Assembly: GCA_002633025.1 (NCBI GenBank)
Contig: NMRB01000249.1
Location: forward strand, 55,336-119,335
Reading direction: 5' to 3'
Source of the DNA: Notospermus geniculatus
Taxonomy: Eukaryota > Nemertea > Pilidiophora > Heteronemertea > Lineidae
Length of the DNA stretch: 64,000 bases
Positions 33,857 to 45,254 of this stretch are shown piece by piece. Each line of letters begins with the position of its first letter. Position 1 is the stretch's first letter. Under the pieces are notes generated by a model. It was not told where the DNA came from. It searched no databases and saw nothing but the letters and a program-made list of their open reading frames with translations. A program made the position numbers and the translations under genes.

Positions 33857-34494
33857 AAAATGCCTCGATAAATTCAAGGCGTTGCAAATCCCCCTCGGTG
33901 ACAGATGTGCATGTAAAGTACATGCCAGGCCTAATGTGTTTTCGACGTCGAACCCAATGGTAATTCTTTTGTGGGCGTTGTCATTTATAAACCAAGCAAA
34001 GTTCAGGAGCGGAATAGCCAGAAGATTTTCCTCGGAGACAAACATGGCGCAATCAACAGGAAACGACAGATGAAAAAGTCCTTTCCAGAATTCACCTTTC
34101 CATATTTACGAGAGAAATGTCAGCGCAGCCCTCGGGTAGAGTTCCTGACAGAAAATGAGAAATTATAAGCCGTTTCTGTTTCCCAATAACGGTGTGCGCC
34201 AGAAATGTTTGTAACAGGAAACGAAAAGTACCCAATGTATTCAATGATAGGGTAATAGGAGCAGTCAGCCGCGCATATTGCTAACAGATGGCAGCACAGT
34301 CTTAGCGGACCAAATGTACAGGAAATCTATTATGATCGCTGCTCGATCGATAATGACTGGGTCCGCTAGATGCATTGAATTGGGCCCTAGTGACACCTAG
34401 TGGTCAACTCGCTGACAGCTCCTATTGGCAACAAAGGTACGTGTTCTCATCTTCGTTGTTTTTCGACATTTGGATGGTTTATTCTTATATCACT

Positions 34495-34806
34495 TATGGA
34501 ATGGTACATAGACAAAAGTCCATGCAGTTCATGGTACATAATAAAATGTCAAACATACAGTCCATAAAATGTCAAACGTAGAGACCACGAAAAGTCAAAG
34601 ACACAGTCGAAAAATGTCGAAGACAGAGTCTATAAGACTGGCGAAGACATAGTCCATAAAATTTCAAAGACATTCCAATTAACTTCAAAGACACAGTCTA
34701 TAAAAATAATGTGAGACACAGTCCATGAAATTTCTGAGACACAATCCATAAAAATACTGTCAGACACAGTCCATGAAATTTCAAAGACACAGTCCATAGA
34801 GATAAT
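34495..34806. repeat. Minisatellite, ~28-30-bp units
   Basis: About eleven units of AGACACAGTCCATAAAATTT with variations (AATGTCAAA, AATAATGTG). The array is degenerate at its 5' end and cleaner from about 34640. Confidence 0.8.
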
Positions 34807-35316
34807 GTACACGTTGATTGCAGTTGTGCATTTTTATACGTACAGTATATATTATGGTACAGGCAAAAAAAACGTTAAGATGCAGAATGTCACGAAGCTT
34901 TATTTATAGGCTTAGGGAACATTGTTTTGAGTGAGTTAAAATGATTTGCAAAAGTTCAATCAAATGCAAAATGTTTATTTTGACGGATGTTCGGAATTAA
35001 AATTGTGCAGCTGAGCAACAAGTCACGGAGTGTTCAGGCATCATCGGGGAGTTCCGTGACCTTTGAATGCTTTTAACATCAATTGTCATGCCCATTAGTT
35101 GCGTCCTTGCTATTTTATTGCTGATTTCAAAAGGATGTTGTTTCGCTCTTTTGTCAAAAGGTCAATAAAGGTATCGGGAGCTTGTTTCTTTGTGTTATGT
35201 TCAAAAAGTATTGAATCTAAGAGAACATGATCGGTTGAAGTGATGGCGCTGTCGCGTCCAAGCACAAGTATAGGCCCTAGCACACAGTTTATAGCTACAT
35301 GTATTTCTCTGCTAAA

Positions 35317-35564
35317 GGGCTCCGCACACTGGCGACTAAAATAGGGGCGACTACCGATGCGACTACTACGTCGCCTGCAATAATTACCTTTGAGGTCGAT
35401 CAGTGATGTTATCCACGACATCACTGACCTTCCAAATAAGCATTTGTCGCAAACGAGTTAACAAAAACTAAAAAAACTAAAAATATGTTCAGTCGCCTCT
35501 GTGGTCGCAAGGGCGGTCGCCTAGAAAATCGCTCGAAAAATCGCCAGTCTGCGGAGCCCTTTAG
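35317..35564. mobile_element. ~250-bp MITE, AAGGGC-CGCACAC ends
   Basis: Inverted ends AAGGGCTCCGCACACTGGCG and CGCCAGTCTGCGGAGCCCTT, flanked by TA. The reverse complement of 40493-40747 matches it over its whole length (GATGCGACTACTACGTCGC, GAGGTCGATCAGTGAT, GTCGCCTAGAAAATCGCTCG). Confidence 0.8.
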
Positions 35565-35569
35565 GCATG

Positions 35570-36345
35570 CTCACTAAGGTGACAAATGCAGAAAATGAAT
35601 TTCACCATTGATGGGCTCGGCTGTATTTGCCGTAAAAATCAGTAGAACTATAGGCTCTGTGAATTCTGTGAAACCATTGTTCTCTGGATACTTTTCTTTT
35701 GGATAATTTCTTCTATCACATGTTGTCTTGGTGAACGAACATCATAGTCTTTCTTCTCTGTATTTTTTTCTAACAGTTTCATAAAGTAGGAGCGTAGCGT
35801 TACTTCTGAGTTCAAAGGCACATTGTAGAAGTATACATCAAAATGTCATTTTTTCTCAACGAAAAGTGGACGTATGTTGAAAAAAATGTCGCCCTGAGAA
35901 ACATTTTTGTGAAAAAATCTCAGGTTACACATAAACGCGATTTGAATGTGTGCATTGTGAAGCAACTAACATAAAGCCCGCTTTTTCTATGGAAGCAGGC
36001 CTGCCTTTTGATGGGGTTGACCTTTTTTTATCATAGACATTAGACTGTTTGATACGTACAAGTACGGCATGATAAAGCCTAAGGGAATATGGCGCTTTAC
36101 TTTGATTCCTTTATCGCTGTCAACGACAAGAGGCATTCGTGAAAAAGATTCGCGGCAATTCCCACAGTTGCTTTTTGGATAATCGTATCTAAATATCATC
36201 CTGGATGATGCACATTTCCGCCTATTTGAATATGGATCCCTTGCCGACGGTGTCGTTGTCATGTAACGTTCAGCGGCAGACAGAACTCAGGAGACTACGG
36301 TAGACCCTTTAAAATGGCGCAGATGCGGCTCTCCTATGGCCGCTG
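35570..36345. other. Stretch with no recognised gene or element
   Basis: A 91-codon minus-strand frame (36262-35987) has no recognisable motif. Confidence 0.4.
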
Positions 36346-36349
36346 TTAC

Positions 36350-36495
36350 ATACAAATGAACAACTCGCTTTTCATTTTTCGCTTCTCATTTTCCATTCAA
36401 AATCAAAATCAGAAAACGAACGCTAGTGTGAACAGTTCAATGTTCATTCTTCGGGATGTGGCACAAATGACGAGTGAAAAATGAGCTTCTACTAA
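36350..36495. mobile_element. MITE related to the one split at 6780-7220
   Basis: Imperfect inverted arms GCTTTTCATTTTTCGCTTCT and GACGAGTGAAAAATGAGC. It serves as the uninterrupted comparison for the copy at 6780. Confidence 0.55.
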
Positions 36496-36512
36496 CAGTG
36501 GCATTACATGGT

Positions 36513-36745
36513 TTATAGACCGTTCCAACAAAAACGGCGGTCTAACAGTTTTCACCCTTATGACGTCAGAAGCTGAATGCCATTCAAAGGCCGCTGGCAG
36601 ACTGAGCTAGTCAAGCGGGTCATCGGCACAAAAGTGTAGGTAAAATAATTGTCCGAGAGGATGCGTTTGGTAGTGTTATACATGTATTATGCTTGGACAA
36701 TGAGGAGAACTAGTAGGCCACCATCTTTGTTGGAAAAGTCTATAG
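36513..36745. mobile_element. CTATAGAC-type MITE, uninterrupted copy
   Basis: Ends TTATAGACCGTTCCAACAAA and TTTGTTGGAAAAGTCTATAG are inverted. It is the empty-site counterpart of 4576-5460. The CTATAGAC terminus is shared with 17281-17819. Confidence 0.75.
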
Positions 36746-36749
36746 TACA

Positions 36750-37445
36750 CGTAGTTGAACTTAAGACCACAGGACCAGACGACTTAATATCGCTGTTACC
36801 CGTTGTTCAATCCAGTTGAAAGGAACGAAATAACCGCATGCACAATTATCAAGTGGGCTTGCCTTTAATATCCAAAAGCGGTCGTATACATAAGAGCTTA
36901 GTTGCCAGCAACATTTCATTTCCGTTAGAGTACAAACGGGCGATGTTTGAGTGCCCTCGACCTCAGCCTCCTGACCGTCGCTCCGTCATATTAAGCGCCC
37001 TAAAGCCAACGGCGGAAGTACAAGCCATCGAACTCAACCCCGGGGCACGAACCGGTCATTTACATTCACCAAGATGGATTATTTTAATACGACGAGAAAC
37101 TTCGAGACAAGTAGAATACCAAGAAAGTACATCTTCGATTTTCCGTCAGTTGAATAATAAAGTCGTTCAGTTATCTGACAGGAAATCGAGCTGTTGGCAT
37201 CGATCAGCTTCTCCAGTCGTTCGACTATTGTAATTAGGGAAACCCGTCAAGTGCCAGCAACGAAATGATGAAATTAGTTTTTGTTGTACCAAAATAGTAC
37301 CAAAAATAGCTTTTGATAGTACGGATAAGTTACATGCACTGTGGTACTGTTTGAAACCATCAATAGCCAATACCGTCAATGTCCACAGCACATTCGTGGC
37401 TGTCTCCCTATAAAATATTGAACTAGTTATTTTTTTTCGTCTGCA
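36750..37445. other. Stretch with no assigned gene
   Basis: A 131-codon plus-strand frame (36838-37233) lacks recognisable motifs and flanking splice signals that I can support. Confidence 0.4.
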
Positions 37446-37449
37446 TAAC

Positions 37450-38498
37450 ATGTACAGCCTTGGAAATTAGTAAATGGACAGTGAAAATGTTGTTTTTCTC
37501 AGAACTGGTTGATGATAATTGAATGCCGTTTTCTGCATATGATAGGCAAATTATCTGGCTATAAACGCATAGTGATGACCTTAAATCTGCTGTCATAGAA
37601 ATTGCCAAATTTGGCGATTTCCAAAGTGACCTATAATCAACATTTTTGCATTCAAGTTTTTTTCAGAAATTTTTACATCCGCGGATAGCTCTTACTGACA
37701 GAGGACAAATTTGTCAATTGTTTTTACAAGAAAATTGGTATTTTTGCTAATTTAAACCGAATTCGTGCTGAAAATATCATTTTTCTATAAGCCCAACGTC
37801 AATGGCTTTTTAGATGGCCCCTGCCCATTCATTGCCCTCAATCAATACAATAGTCACTGTGATATGCAGAAAACTGCAGTGAATAGTGACCTGACATGTC
37901 TCCAGGACCTTGGTCAAGTGTATAGGTCAAAGTCCTCATGCATACTCCTGCAGTGAATGGCTTTTGTGTATTCAATAAACCTTTATTGAAATAGTCAAAG
38001 GACTTCCAAATCAACACCATTCAAAAGTTATGCAGTCTTACGTAAGATTCATAACAGCTTTCAAGAATAACTGAGGAATACCCAGGCCTAGGTCATGAGT
38101 ATTGATCAACAACTTGAGTAGTAGAGGTCACATGCCCAGGGGCTTTCTCAAGACTGATTGCCCACTTCAGCTGACGATATTTGATAAAAAGGCGTTTATC
38201 TCAGTCTTGGGATTTCGCATCTTGATGAAACTTGAACTAGGGATCATTTTTGAGGGTGGCGGACAAGTCTGCTGTGAAAAATTTTGGGTTTTTCAAAAAA
38301 CAAAATAGTTGATTTTGGGTCACTTTGGAAATCGGCCAATTTCGGCAATTTCTATGATAGCAGATTTAAGGTCATCACTATGCGTTTATAGCCAGATAAT
38401 TTGCCTATCATATGCAGAAAACCGCATTCAATTATCATCAACCAGTTCTGAGAAAAACAACATTTTCACTGTCCATTTACTAATTTCCAAGGCTGTAC
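37450..38498. mobile_element. Foldback element with ~190-bp arms, right end cut by a gap
   Basis: Arms 37450-37640 and 38309-38498 are about 95% identical in inverted orientation (GTACAGCCTTGGAAATTAGT; AGGCAAATTATCTGGCTATA; ATTTCTATGATAGCAGATTT). The 670-base loop has no recognised gene. The right arm stops exactly where the N run begins, which fits a hairpin that blocked sequencing. Confidence 0.8.
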
Positions 38499-39239
38499 NN
38501 NNNNNNNNNNNNNNNNNNNNNNNNNNNNNNNNNNNNNNNNNNNNNNNNNNNNNNNNNNNNNNNNNNNNNNNNNNNNNNNNNNNNNNNNNNNNNNNNNNNN
38601 NNNNNNNNNNNNNNNNNNNNNNNNNNNNNNNNNNNNNNNNNNNNNNNNNNNNNNNNNNNNNNNNNNNNNNNNNNNNNNNNNNNNNNNNNNNNNNNNNNNN
38701 NNNNNNNNNNNNNNNNNNNNNNNNNNNNNNNNNNNNNNNNNNNNNNNNNNNNNNNNNNNNNNNNNNNNNNNNNNNNNNNNNNNNNNNNNNNNNNNNNNNN
38801 NNNNNNNNNNNNNNNNNNNNNNNNNNNNNNNNNNNNNNNNNNNNNNNNNNNNNNNNNNNNNNNNNNNNNNNNNNNNNNNNNNNNNNNNNNNNNNNNNNNN
38901 NNNNNNNNNNNNNNNNNNNNNNNNNNNNNNNNNNNNNNNNNNNNNNNNNNNNNNNNNNNNNNNNNNNNNNNNNNNNNNNNNNNNNNNNNNNNNNNNNNNN
39001 NNNNNNNNNNNNNNNNNNNNNNNNNNNNNNNNNNNNNNNNNNNNNNNNNNNNNNNNNNNNNNNNNNNNNNNNNNNNNNNNNNNNNNNNNNNNNNNNNNNN
39101 NNNNNNNNNNNNNNNNNNNNNNNNNNNNNNNNNNNNNNNNNNNNNNNNNNNNNNNNNNNNNNNNNNNNNNNNNNNNNNNNNNNNNNNNNNNNNNNNNNNN
39201 NNNNNNNNNNNNNNNNNNNNNNNNNNNNNNNNNNNNNNN
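38499..39239. other. Assembly gap, 741 N
   Basis: Unknown sequence. Open frames across it are artefacts of translating N. Confidence 1.
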
Positions 39240-39671
39240 AACACAAGAGTCATTTCTAAGCCAGAATGCTCTTCAACAATTTGCTACACGTGATCACTCT
39301 TCTGAGTCCTTTAAGTTCTCACTGTAGGCGATACCATTCACATCCCGGTAGTGTACTTACCACCTCCTAGAACGGAGTTTCTAATCAGCTTGTTTTCAAA
39401 TCGCGTGGAAATGGCTCCCAGTGGACATGTTGTAAATGCCACGATGATGCAGCGAGCATCTCGCGTGTGAAACAATCGCTGTATGAACTCAGATGCATGG
39501 GGAGAAAAATGGATGAATGGCGATGCTAATGATGATCGGCAGGAATCGAAAAACGCTTTGTTCAAAGTGTGAAGGATCATTCTTGCATCGACGAAAGAGG
39601 CGGTGAAGCCGTTTGCATGGACATGGTCTGGTGCATCGTTGGCGTTGAAGTACTGGATGCTCGCCTTTCTA

Positions 39672-40747
39672 AAGCATGGCGCACACCTGCGATTTTTCGT
39701 GCGATTGTTTAGAAGAATGCCCTTCCGACTGCTAGAGCGACTGGAGATTTGCAGGATTTGTCGCGGAGTCTGCGGCAGATCGTTGCACCAAGCGACCAGT
39801 CACTGTGGTCGCCCGATTAATCGAATCCCATCTCATATCTGATCGCTTGAGTGGTCGTTACATTGTTTTGCGGAAGATTGTTGCACTGGGCGATCAGAAT
39901 GACCGGTTTCAATGACCAACGGAGACCAAAGAATTTCGATCGCATCAAGAGACCAAAAATTCAACATGTTTAATTTTCGGTCACAAAGGCCGACTTACTT
40001 TGCGACCAGTCCACTGATACAAAAACGGTCAAACTTTCGTCCGCAAACAATGGGCATCCTAGCTACGATAGAGGGCAGCACACCGAAACTCGGTCCTATA
40101 CAATGGACGGCTTTTGTGTGGGAAATTGATCAGGACCGAGTTGCCAGTTTCATTTCAATAGATTAAACCACTGGAGACACCTATTGAGGCAGTGAGCTAG
40201 GGTCCTCATTCCAATGCTACGCCACAATAGTCGGCGACTCCGGTCGCTTCCGGAGGTCGTCAGTCGCTTGCGGATGGTTCACTGGAATGGTCGCAAGTGT
40301 GGTCGGCGAGCGACCTCGCACCCGATGGTTGCCTGCGACGCCGTTTTCGCCAGTCTCGTCGGTGGTCGCATGATTTTTGTCGCAGGTGTAGGCCAATACG
40401 AATCTTGTACTACAGCCTATCGTGGGCATTGTGGCCGGATGTAGTAGGGAGAGGGTCGGGTATTCCAAAGTCCTCGAGGCAATCGGCACTTGCCTTAAAA
40501 AGCATGGCGCACACGGGCGATTTTTCGAGCGATTTTCTAGGCGACCGGCCTTGCGACCACAGCAGCGACTGAACATATTTTTAGTTTTTTTTAGTTTTTG
40601 TTGACTCGTCTGCGACAAATGCTTCATTGGAAGACCAGTGATGTCGCGGATGATATCACTGATCGACCTCAAAAGTAATTATCGCATGCGACGTAGTAGT
40701 CGCATCTGTAGTCGCCTTCATTTTAGTCGCTCGTGTGCGCCGCCCTT
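39672..40747. mobile_element. 1,076-bp TA-flanked insertion inside the myosin-like segment
   Basis: Ends AAGCATGGCGCACACCTGCG and, inverted at the right, AAGGGCGGCGCACACGAGCG, with TA at 39670-39671 and 40748-40749. It appears composite: 40493-40747 is a complete copy of the 35317 MITE, and 39672 to about 40400 has its own matching inner ends around ACACCTGCGA. It contains many GTCGC words in both orientations. Confidence 0.7.
40493..40747. mobile_element. 255-bp MITE, full-length copy within the composite insertion
   Basis: It matches 35317-35564 in reverse orientation over its full length, with the same internal CAACAAAAACTAAAAAAA-type run. Its right terminus coincides with the right edge of the composite insertion. 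Confidence 0.75.
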
Positions 40748-41129
40748 TACCATGCCAGCGAGATGATGACCGCCATAGAACCGCCAGTTGCTGCATCAGC
40801 TGACGGACTTCAGCAGTAAACTGTGTATTGACACGATGCCGAAGGCGTAACAAACGAGGGATCAGCTGTTAGTGCTGCGGAACGGAAACGCGACAAAAGC
40901 ATTATTCTTTCCGAAGCCGAGCTGCTGCTAGATAAGCTTTTTCTTCGTTCGCGTTCTTGGTCTGAAATGAGGAAACAAGCATTGTCATTTGGACAGATAG
41001 CTGCATTGAAACTTTTTAAAAATACACTGTAACATCGTTGCCTTTCTTGGAACGCTGCTTCGGACAGAAATGTCACCTGAGAATATATATTTTTTCTTTT
41101 TCGCAGGAATGTATTCTTCATGTCATGCG

Positions 41130-41850
41130 TTCAAACCCAAGTTTAGGCTTTTGGCGTGTTGGTCTGTCTGATCTTCTTATGGTACATTATACTGGAGCGC
41201 TGAATAAACTGTAATAGATAAAAACTATATTTTGTCATCGTCGTTATGTACATGTAACCACACATTCTATACATGCATGTAATGTGTACATTTCAAAGGG
41301 CACAAAGCATGTTTTTCAGGAGCTGTATAATATGGTAAACATTGGTTTTTACCATATTTGTAGAAGGTATTGTATTATGGTGCCAGTGAAAATTGTCGTG
41401 ATCAGCTCGAAAAAGATAGTTTCTACAAAAATGTATTTATTGTGTACATACACAACAAAGCCAAAAGACTCAGAAGATGTGACCTGGGACAGATCATAAT
41501 CAGAAGCCCTGATATATTCGTAGTAAGGAATTCTTACCACGAATTCAAATTCAAATAGAGTTTATTTTCTTTATTATAATACATTAAACGTTGGGTGAAA
41601 TACAGTTGCACTAACTAGTGCTAGGTGCAGATAGAGAAAAGATATGGTACGAGATAAGGTGCGGGACAAGATCTGTCTAGGGAATGAACCCAAAGAACCA
41701 TAGCCCCAAAGAAAACATGTACACATGTATTGATGACTGAAGATTTCTCAAAGAAATAAATTTTTTGGGCAACAACATCGTTTTGGAAATGACCTCTTAT
41801 TTCCTTAGCAGGTGGAGTGTCTAATTCTCAACTGTCTCCTGATTTCTCAT
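41130..41850. other. Stretch with no recognised gene or element
   Basis: Short unrecognised frames only. Confidence 0.4.
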
Positions 41851-41855
41851 TTTAG

Positions 41856-41912
41856 GTAGGTGGTTTTAGCGGTGGTCACGCAGATGGTGACGGCGACGGC
41901 CCCAAGGAAAAG
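41856..41912 (+). CDS. Candidate 57-base in-phase exon
   Basis: A pyrimidine-rich acceptor (CTGTCTCCTGATTTCTCATTTTAG) is followed by 57 GC-rich bases and a donor AAAAG|GTACAGTAAG. The exon translates in phase 0 as VGGFSGGHADGDGDGPKEK, 19 codons with no stop. Its base composition contrasts with the AT-rich surroundings. It begins GTAGGT, so the acceptor is also directly followed by a donor-like word, as in recursive-splicing exons. The host gene is unknown. Confidence 0.4.
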
Positions 41913-42339
41913 GTACAGTAAGATAAACTAAGTCTAACAACGCGCGGTTGCTTTGCCTAGAAACTTCCCTCATTTTCCGCGGTTATAACAGAAAGACAAG
42001 CCATTTAATCACGTACATCTAGGCGAAGGTAAACAAAAATGTCCATGGGTTACCTACCACTTGTTTGCCTGATGACAGTCTTGTTTTCTAAGCGTGACTT
42101 TCTCTCATAAAAAACTGCTACATCGCAAGTCGCTAATATGCGCCGGCTTCTTTTACCACTGGCACCGGAATCCTCCACCAATCCCTAATCGGTTTTTACT
42201 AAATTGCATCATCTTTTGGCTTTTGGGAAATGACAGTCCTGAAATCTTATCTATCATGGGATATGAGAGATAATGGGGAGGTAACCACGGGCCACAAAAA
42301 CGAAGCGTTAACTTTTAACCAAAACGATTCATCACTGAA

Positions 42340-42600
42340 CGGTTCTTTGCTGTCTCACCTGGAGAACCATCCCAAATTGTGCGGGGTAGCACCCTGTAGG
42401 TCCACAACGAAGCCACAGATGTTCGAAATAGAACCGTAGCCCCTCTACTTGGGTTCTTTATAGGCTCTTTGTTTGTCTTTAAGGTTGTGTTCAGAAACCT
42501 TCGAGAAGGTCGAGAAGGTTCTCAAAAGAACTATTGACGAATCTTTGGGGCTGTTTTGGAGACTGTTTTGAAGAATTTTGTGGAACATTCGGCAAAAGGA
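42340..42600. mobile_element. Possible diverged AGGTTCT-type element
   Basis: Scattered GGTTCTTT, GAGAACC, TAGAACC and AGGTTCTCAAAAGAAC words and CTCACCTGGAGAACC resemble 6865-7137, but I cannot place its ends. Confidence 0.3.
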
Positions 42601-43164
42601 CAAATTCTTGACACATTGGTAACGAACGTGTGTTCCTATGACATGCTTATGCTGCCTGTATCATTTGATGTCATTTGTCTACCCCATGGACTGAATATGC
42701 CAAGGCGTTCATCACAATAAGATGCCGGCCCCATACACATTGTAAACAAATATCTGTATATGTACAGCGAACTTTGCGTGGAAAATCCATCTATCTGGAA
42801 GAAATTCACTGATCGAGTATCTCATCAAAAATTTATACGTACTACAGATCCATGACGTTGGTTGGGGACCACTGCGTCAACGACGTCATCATGTCACGTC
42901 GGCGGCGCCCACGACAAACTCTGTTGGCGTGAAATTGCAAACTTTTGAGGCTCAAATGATTGAATTCCATAGTGATTGCGGCCAGGTCCCTAAGTCTATT
43001 TTCAAACTGCTTAGACATTTAAAAACTAGAGATTCTTGACTTCTCAATGGTAGTTGAAATGTTTCGAACGGGTAGATAAGTGCGAAGCAGTCGGCCTTCA
43101 AACTGGGCACACACTTTTCCCAATTTGTAAACATGGTCCCCAACTAAAATCACAGATCTGTAGG

Positions 43165-43655
43165 CAATCAAGAATGAGGAACCGGCGTGCCGCGTGTGGC
43201 GCTGACGAACAACTACGGTGTTGACACTAGAGGCGCTCAGTCCAACAGTAGAGCTGACGTCATTGCAAAGCACGTCACAGTCTGACGTCGTCACGACGTG
43301 GTTTGATGACATTGACGACAGGATGTCGTCATGGTGCGGTAGGTACCGAAGCGTCTTCCAAACTTGCAAGTTCGTAGAGTAAATGTGATTTAAAGCCTCA
43401 AATTATCAAATTAAGATTGCATAGGATGAACAGTAAGATTTTTTAGTTCACTCTTTACAGATCTGCGTAATAATTGATAATATATTTGCACACGTGTGAC
43501 CCAGGCAGTCAATCAAAATCACATCGGACTACATCGTCGCCCATTCAACTGGTGATCACTGAAGGAGTGACGCGAGTGCCTCTAGCGTCAACACCGTAGT
43601 TGTGCGTCAGCGCCTCTGTCGGATTGGTTCGCCGGTTCCCCATTCTCTACTTGTC
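43165..43655. mobile_element. Inverted-repeat element with ~75-bp arms
   Basis: The arm at 43165-43238 (GAGGAACCGGCG; GGCGCTGACGAACAACTACG; GTGTTGACACTAGAGGCGCT) is mirrored at 43572-43655. The interior next to the left arm is rich in TGACGTC words. No coding is recognised. Confidence 0.7.
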
Positions 43656-43773
43656 ACTTTAGGCTGTCATGCAGAAAGTGCTAGGTTTTTCCTTTTTAAC
43701 TGCAAGTTGTCATACATGTAAGAGAGACTGTTCACATTGGAATGAAATCGGTTAAAAAGTTTAAAGGGAAAAT

Positions 43774-44144
43774 TGAGGAGCCTTGATAGCCTAGTGGTCA
43801 TCATGTCCGCTTACTAGCAAGCGGGAGGTCCCGGGTTCGAATCCCGGGCCGTATGGGATTAATCATCTGTTCAGCTTTTCAGTCTGATGACTTGTACATT
43901 GTGCCTTGGCAAGGGCTAGTAAAAGATCCCATCCAAGTGAAGAACAAGATATGATATGATGATATGATATAATTTATTTGACCAACACAACACAAATATT
44001 TACAAGGCATATTTTTACACTGGTCAGGGCACAAACAAAGATCCTAAAAAGAGAGTAGCTTGAGATGGCCTCCCCTGTATTTACCAGGGCCTGTAATGCT
44101 ATGGCTTCGGCGCTGACCGAAAAATCACTAAAATACAAATACAA
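43774..44144 (+). mobile_element. tRNA-derived SINE interrupted by a short insertion
   Basis: Full head with GATAGCCTAGTGGTCATCAT and B-box GGGTTCGAATCCCGG, body, and tail AAAATACAAATACAAA. The expected junction GAGGAACATGAGTAGCTTGAG is broken: AAGAACA at 43940-43946 and GAGTAGCTTGAG at 44051-44062 are separated by about 105 foreign bases. Confidence 0.8.
43945..44052 (-). mobile_element. Short retro-insertion with (ATATG)n end inside the SINE
   Basis: It begins with an ATATGATATGATGATATGAT run and continues TTTATTTGACCAAC. Reversed, this is a sequence ending in a TATCA-type simple repeat, as many LINE or SINE 3' ends do. Confidence 0.45.
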
Positions 44145-44149
44145 AGGGG

Positions 44150-45250
44150 AAATGTGTAAAATGGCTTTAATGGGCCCACAAAAATGGCGACTAACATTGC
44201 TGAGCGAAGAAGCACTACAATCTTCTTTCACACTAAAATCAACATGTTGTCGAAAGCAGCGAGTGTTGTGATTCGCTGAGATGTGCTGAAAGTATAACAT
44301 TTCCATTAACTTAAATTTCTTATTGAGTAATGATACTCATAGGCTGCAAGCACTCCTAATGGTTCCTCCACTCATTTTCGTAAGGTCAGTTCTTGGACAT
44401 CAGGCATCTCGTCGAATACCCCACGATGTTTTTCTAGTCCCTGCAGCACACCTTTTACCATCCTTTTCGTTATCTCTTGAAAAACAGTTTTCGTGGCTAG
44501 TTGCCAAGCCAACGCAGGGCTACGTTCTTTTTGTGTGGCGAAATATCAAAACAGTCGAGGATGATTCTCAACAACAATTGCAGTTGCTTTTAGGATGTTC
44601 GTTACAGCTTTTCGTTGCCAAGTCCCCCACACTTGACACCGTCAGTTTGTTGTCACTGGAGTGTACAAGACGGGCAAAGAAAGCGTACTGCAGGCTTAAT
44701 GCATTGAGTTAGAAACAAAGCTTGGTACTCTGACTTGGATAAATTTATGAAGTATGTTCTGGTACCCATACTGTTGTTGCACAGACAACAAAACATCTTC
44801 AATTACATATATACAACTCTACATATCGTAAAATACATTACAACTGTACATTGTAACTGTAACTGTACATTAAAATACATTACAAATGTACATATCATAA
44901 TAAATATCATATGGAATGGTGTCGGTGTGGATGGTATTTGAATATCTTACACTGACCTGAGGAAACGAGTCCAGTGTAACGTATACAAATGAATAGATTT
45001 TTTTTTCAATGTGAAGTTTCTAGGCAATGTTACCGTGGGTTGGTTTGTCATGGTCTAGTGCCCCCAGTGTGTCACCCCTCACCCGGAGTCGGAGTGTGAT
45101 TCCTGTTTGCAGTGCTGTCGTCGTCGTCTGTCTGCACTTAGATTGTAGAATTACTCACATGACCACATACCGTAACATGACGTTTCAGATTATTAATGCG
45201 CGATGTTTTTCCTTCTCAGGACCACTAATTTTAAGGAGCCAATAGACGAT
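44150..45250. other. Stretch with no assigned gene
   Basis: A 129-codon plus-strand frame (44323-44712) is unrecognised. An AT-rich patch of TACATT/GTAACTGTAC words lies at 44800-44900. Confidence 0.4.
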
Positions 45251-45254
45251 TCTC

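Larger units (their letters stand above)
39361..40865 (-). pseudogene. Divergent myosin-motor-like coding segment split by a transposon-like insertion
   Basis: Minus strand. An acceptor-like CACTAACAG precedes 40865. Coding runs 40865-40750 (LIPRLLRLRHRVNTQFTAEV, then RQLMQQLAVLW) and resumes at 39669-39361 (KASIQYFNANDAPDHVHANG, then FVDARMILHTLNKAFFDSCR, SPHASEFIQRLF, FENKLIRNSVLGG), ending at a GTAAGT donor (39360). Removing 39672-40747 and one TA joins the halves in frame. The order QF---V--LM--L, then N-D, F-D---IL--L---FFDS-R, F-EFI-RL and K--IRN-VL follows the end of a myosin motor (QF---L--LM--L; CIKPN; FD---VL-QL---GVLE--R; F-EF--R; K-FLR--VL). Divergence is high; myosin-head chitin synthases are one candidate. 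The P-loop part was not found. Confidence 0.45.

Noticed and set aside
36838-37233. 131-codon plus-strand frame as a gene
   Set aside because: No recognised motif, no splice or start context, and comparable lengths occur by chance in 64 kb.
38309-39259. Very long open frames across the first gap
   Set aside because: They consist almost wholly of translated N.
40405-40492. Segment between the two parts of the composite insertion as retained coding sequence
   Set aside because: It is open for about 27 codons when joined to the upstream half, but it then meets a stop and would put the downstream half out of frame, so it is more likely part of the insertion.
43774-43850. Functional tRNA gene
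   Set aside because: The A and B boxes belong to a SINE head that recurs with the same body; no acceptor stem pairing was seen.
40865-44300. Upstream exons of the myosin-like gene, such as a GESGAGKT P-loop
   Set aside because: I looked for the motif on the minus strand and did not find it.
43974-44306. 110-codon minus-strand frame
   Set aside because: It overlaps the SINE and its insertion and has no motif.
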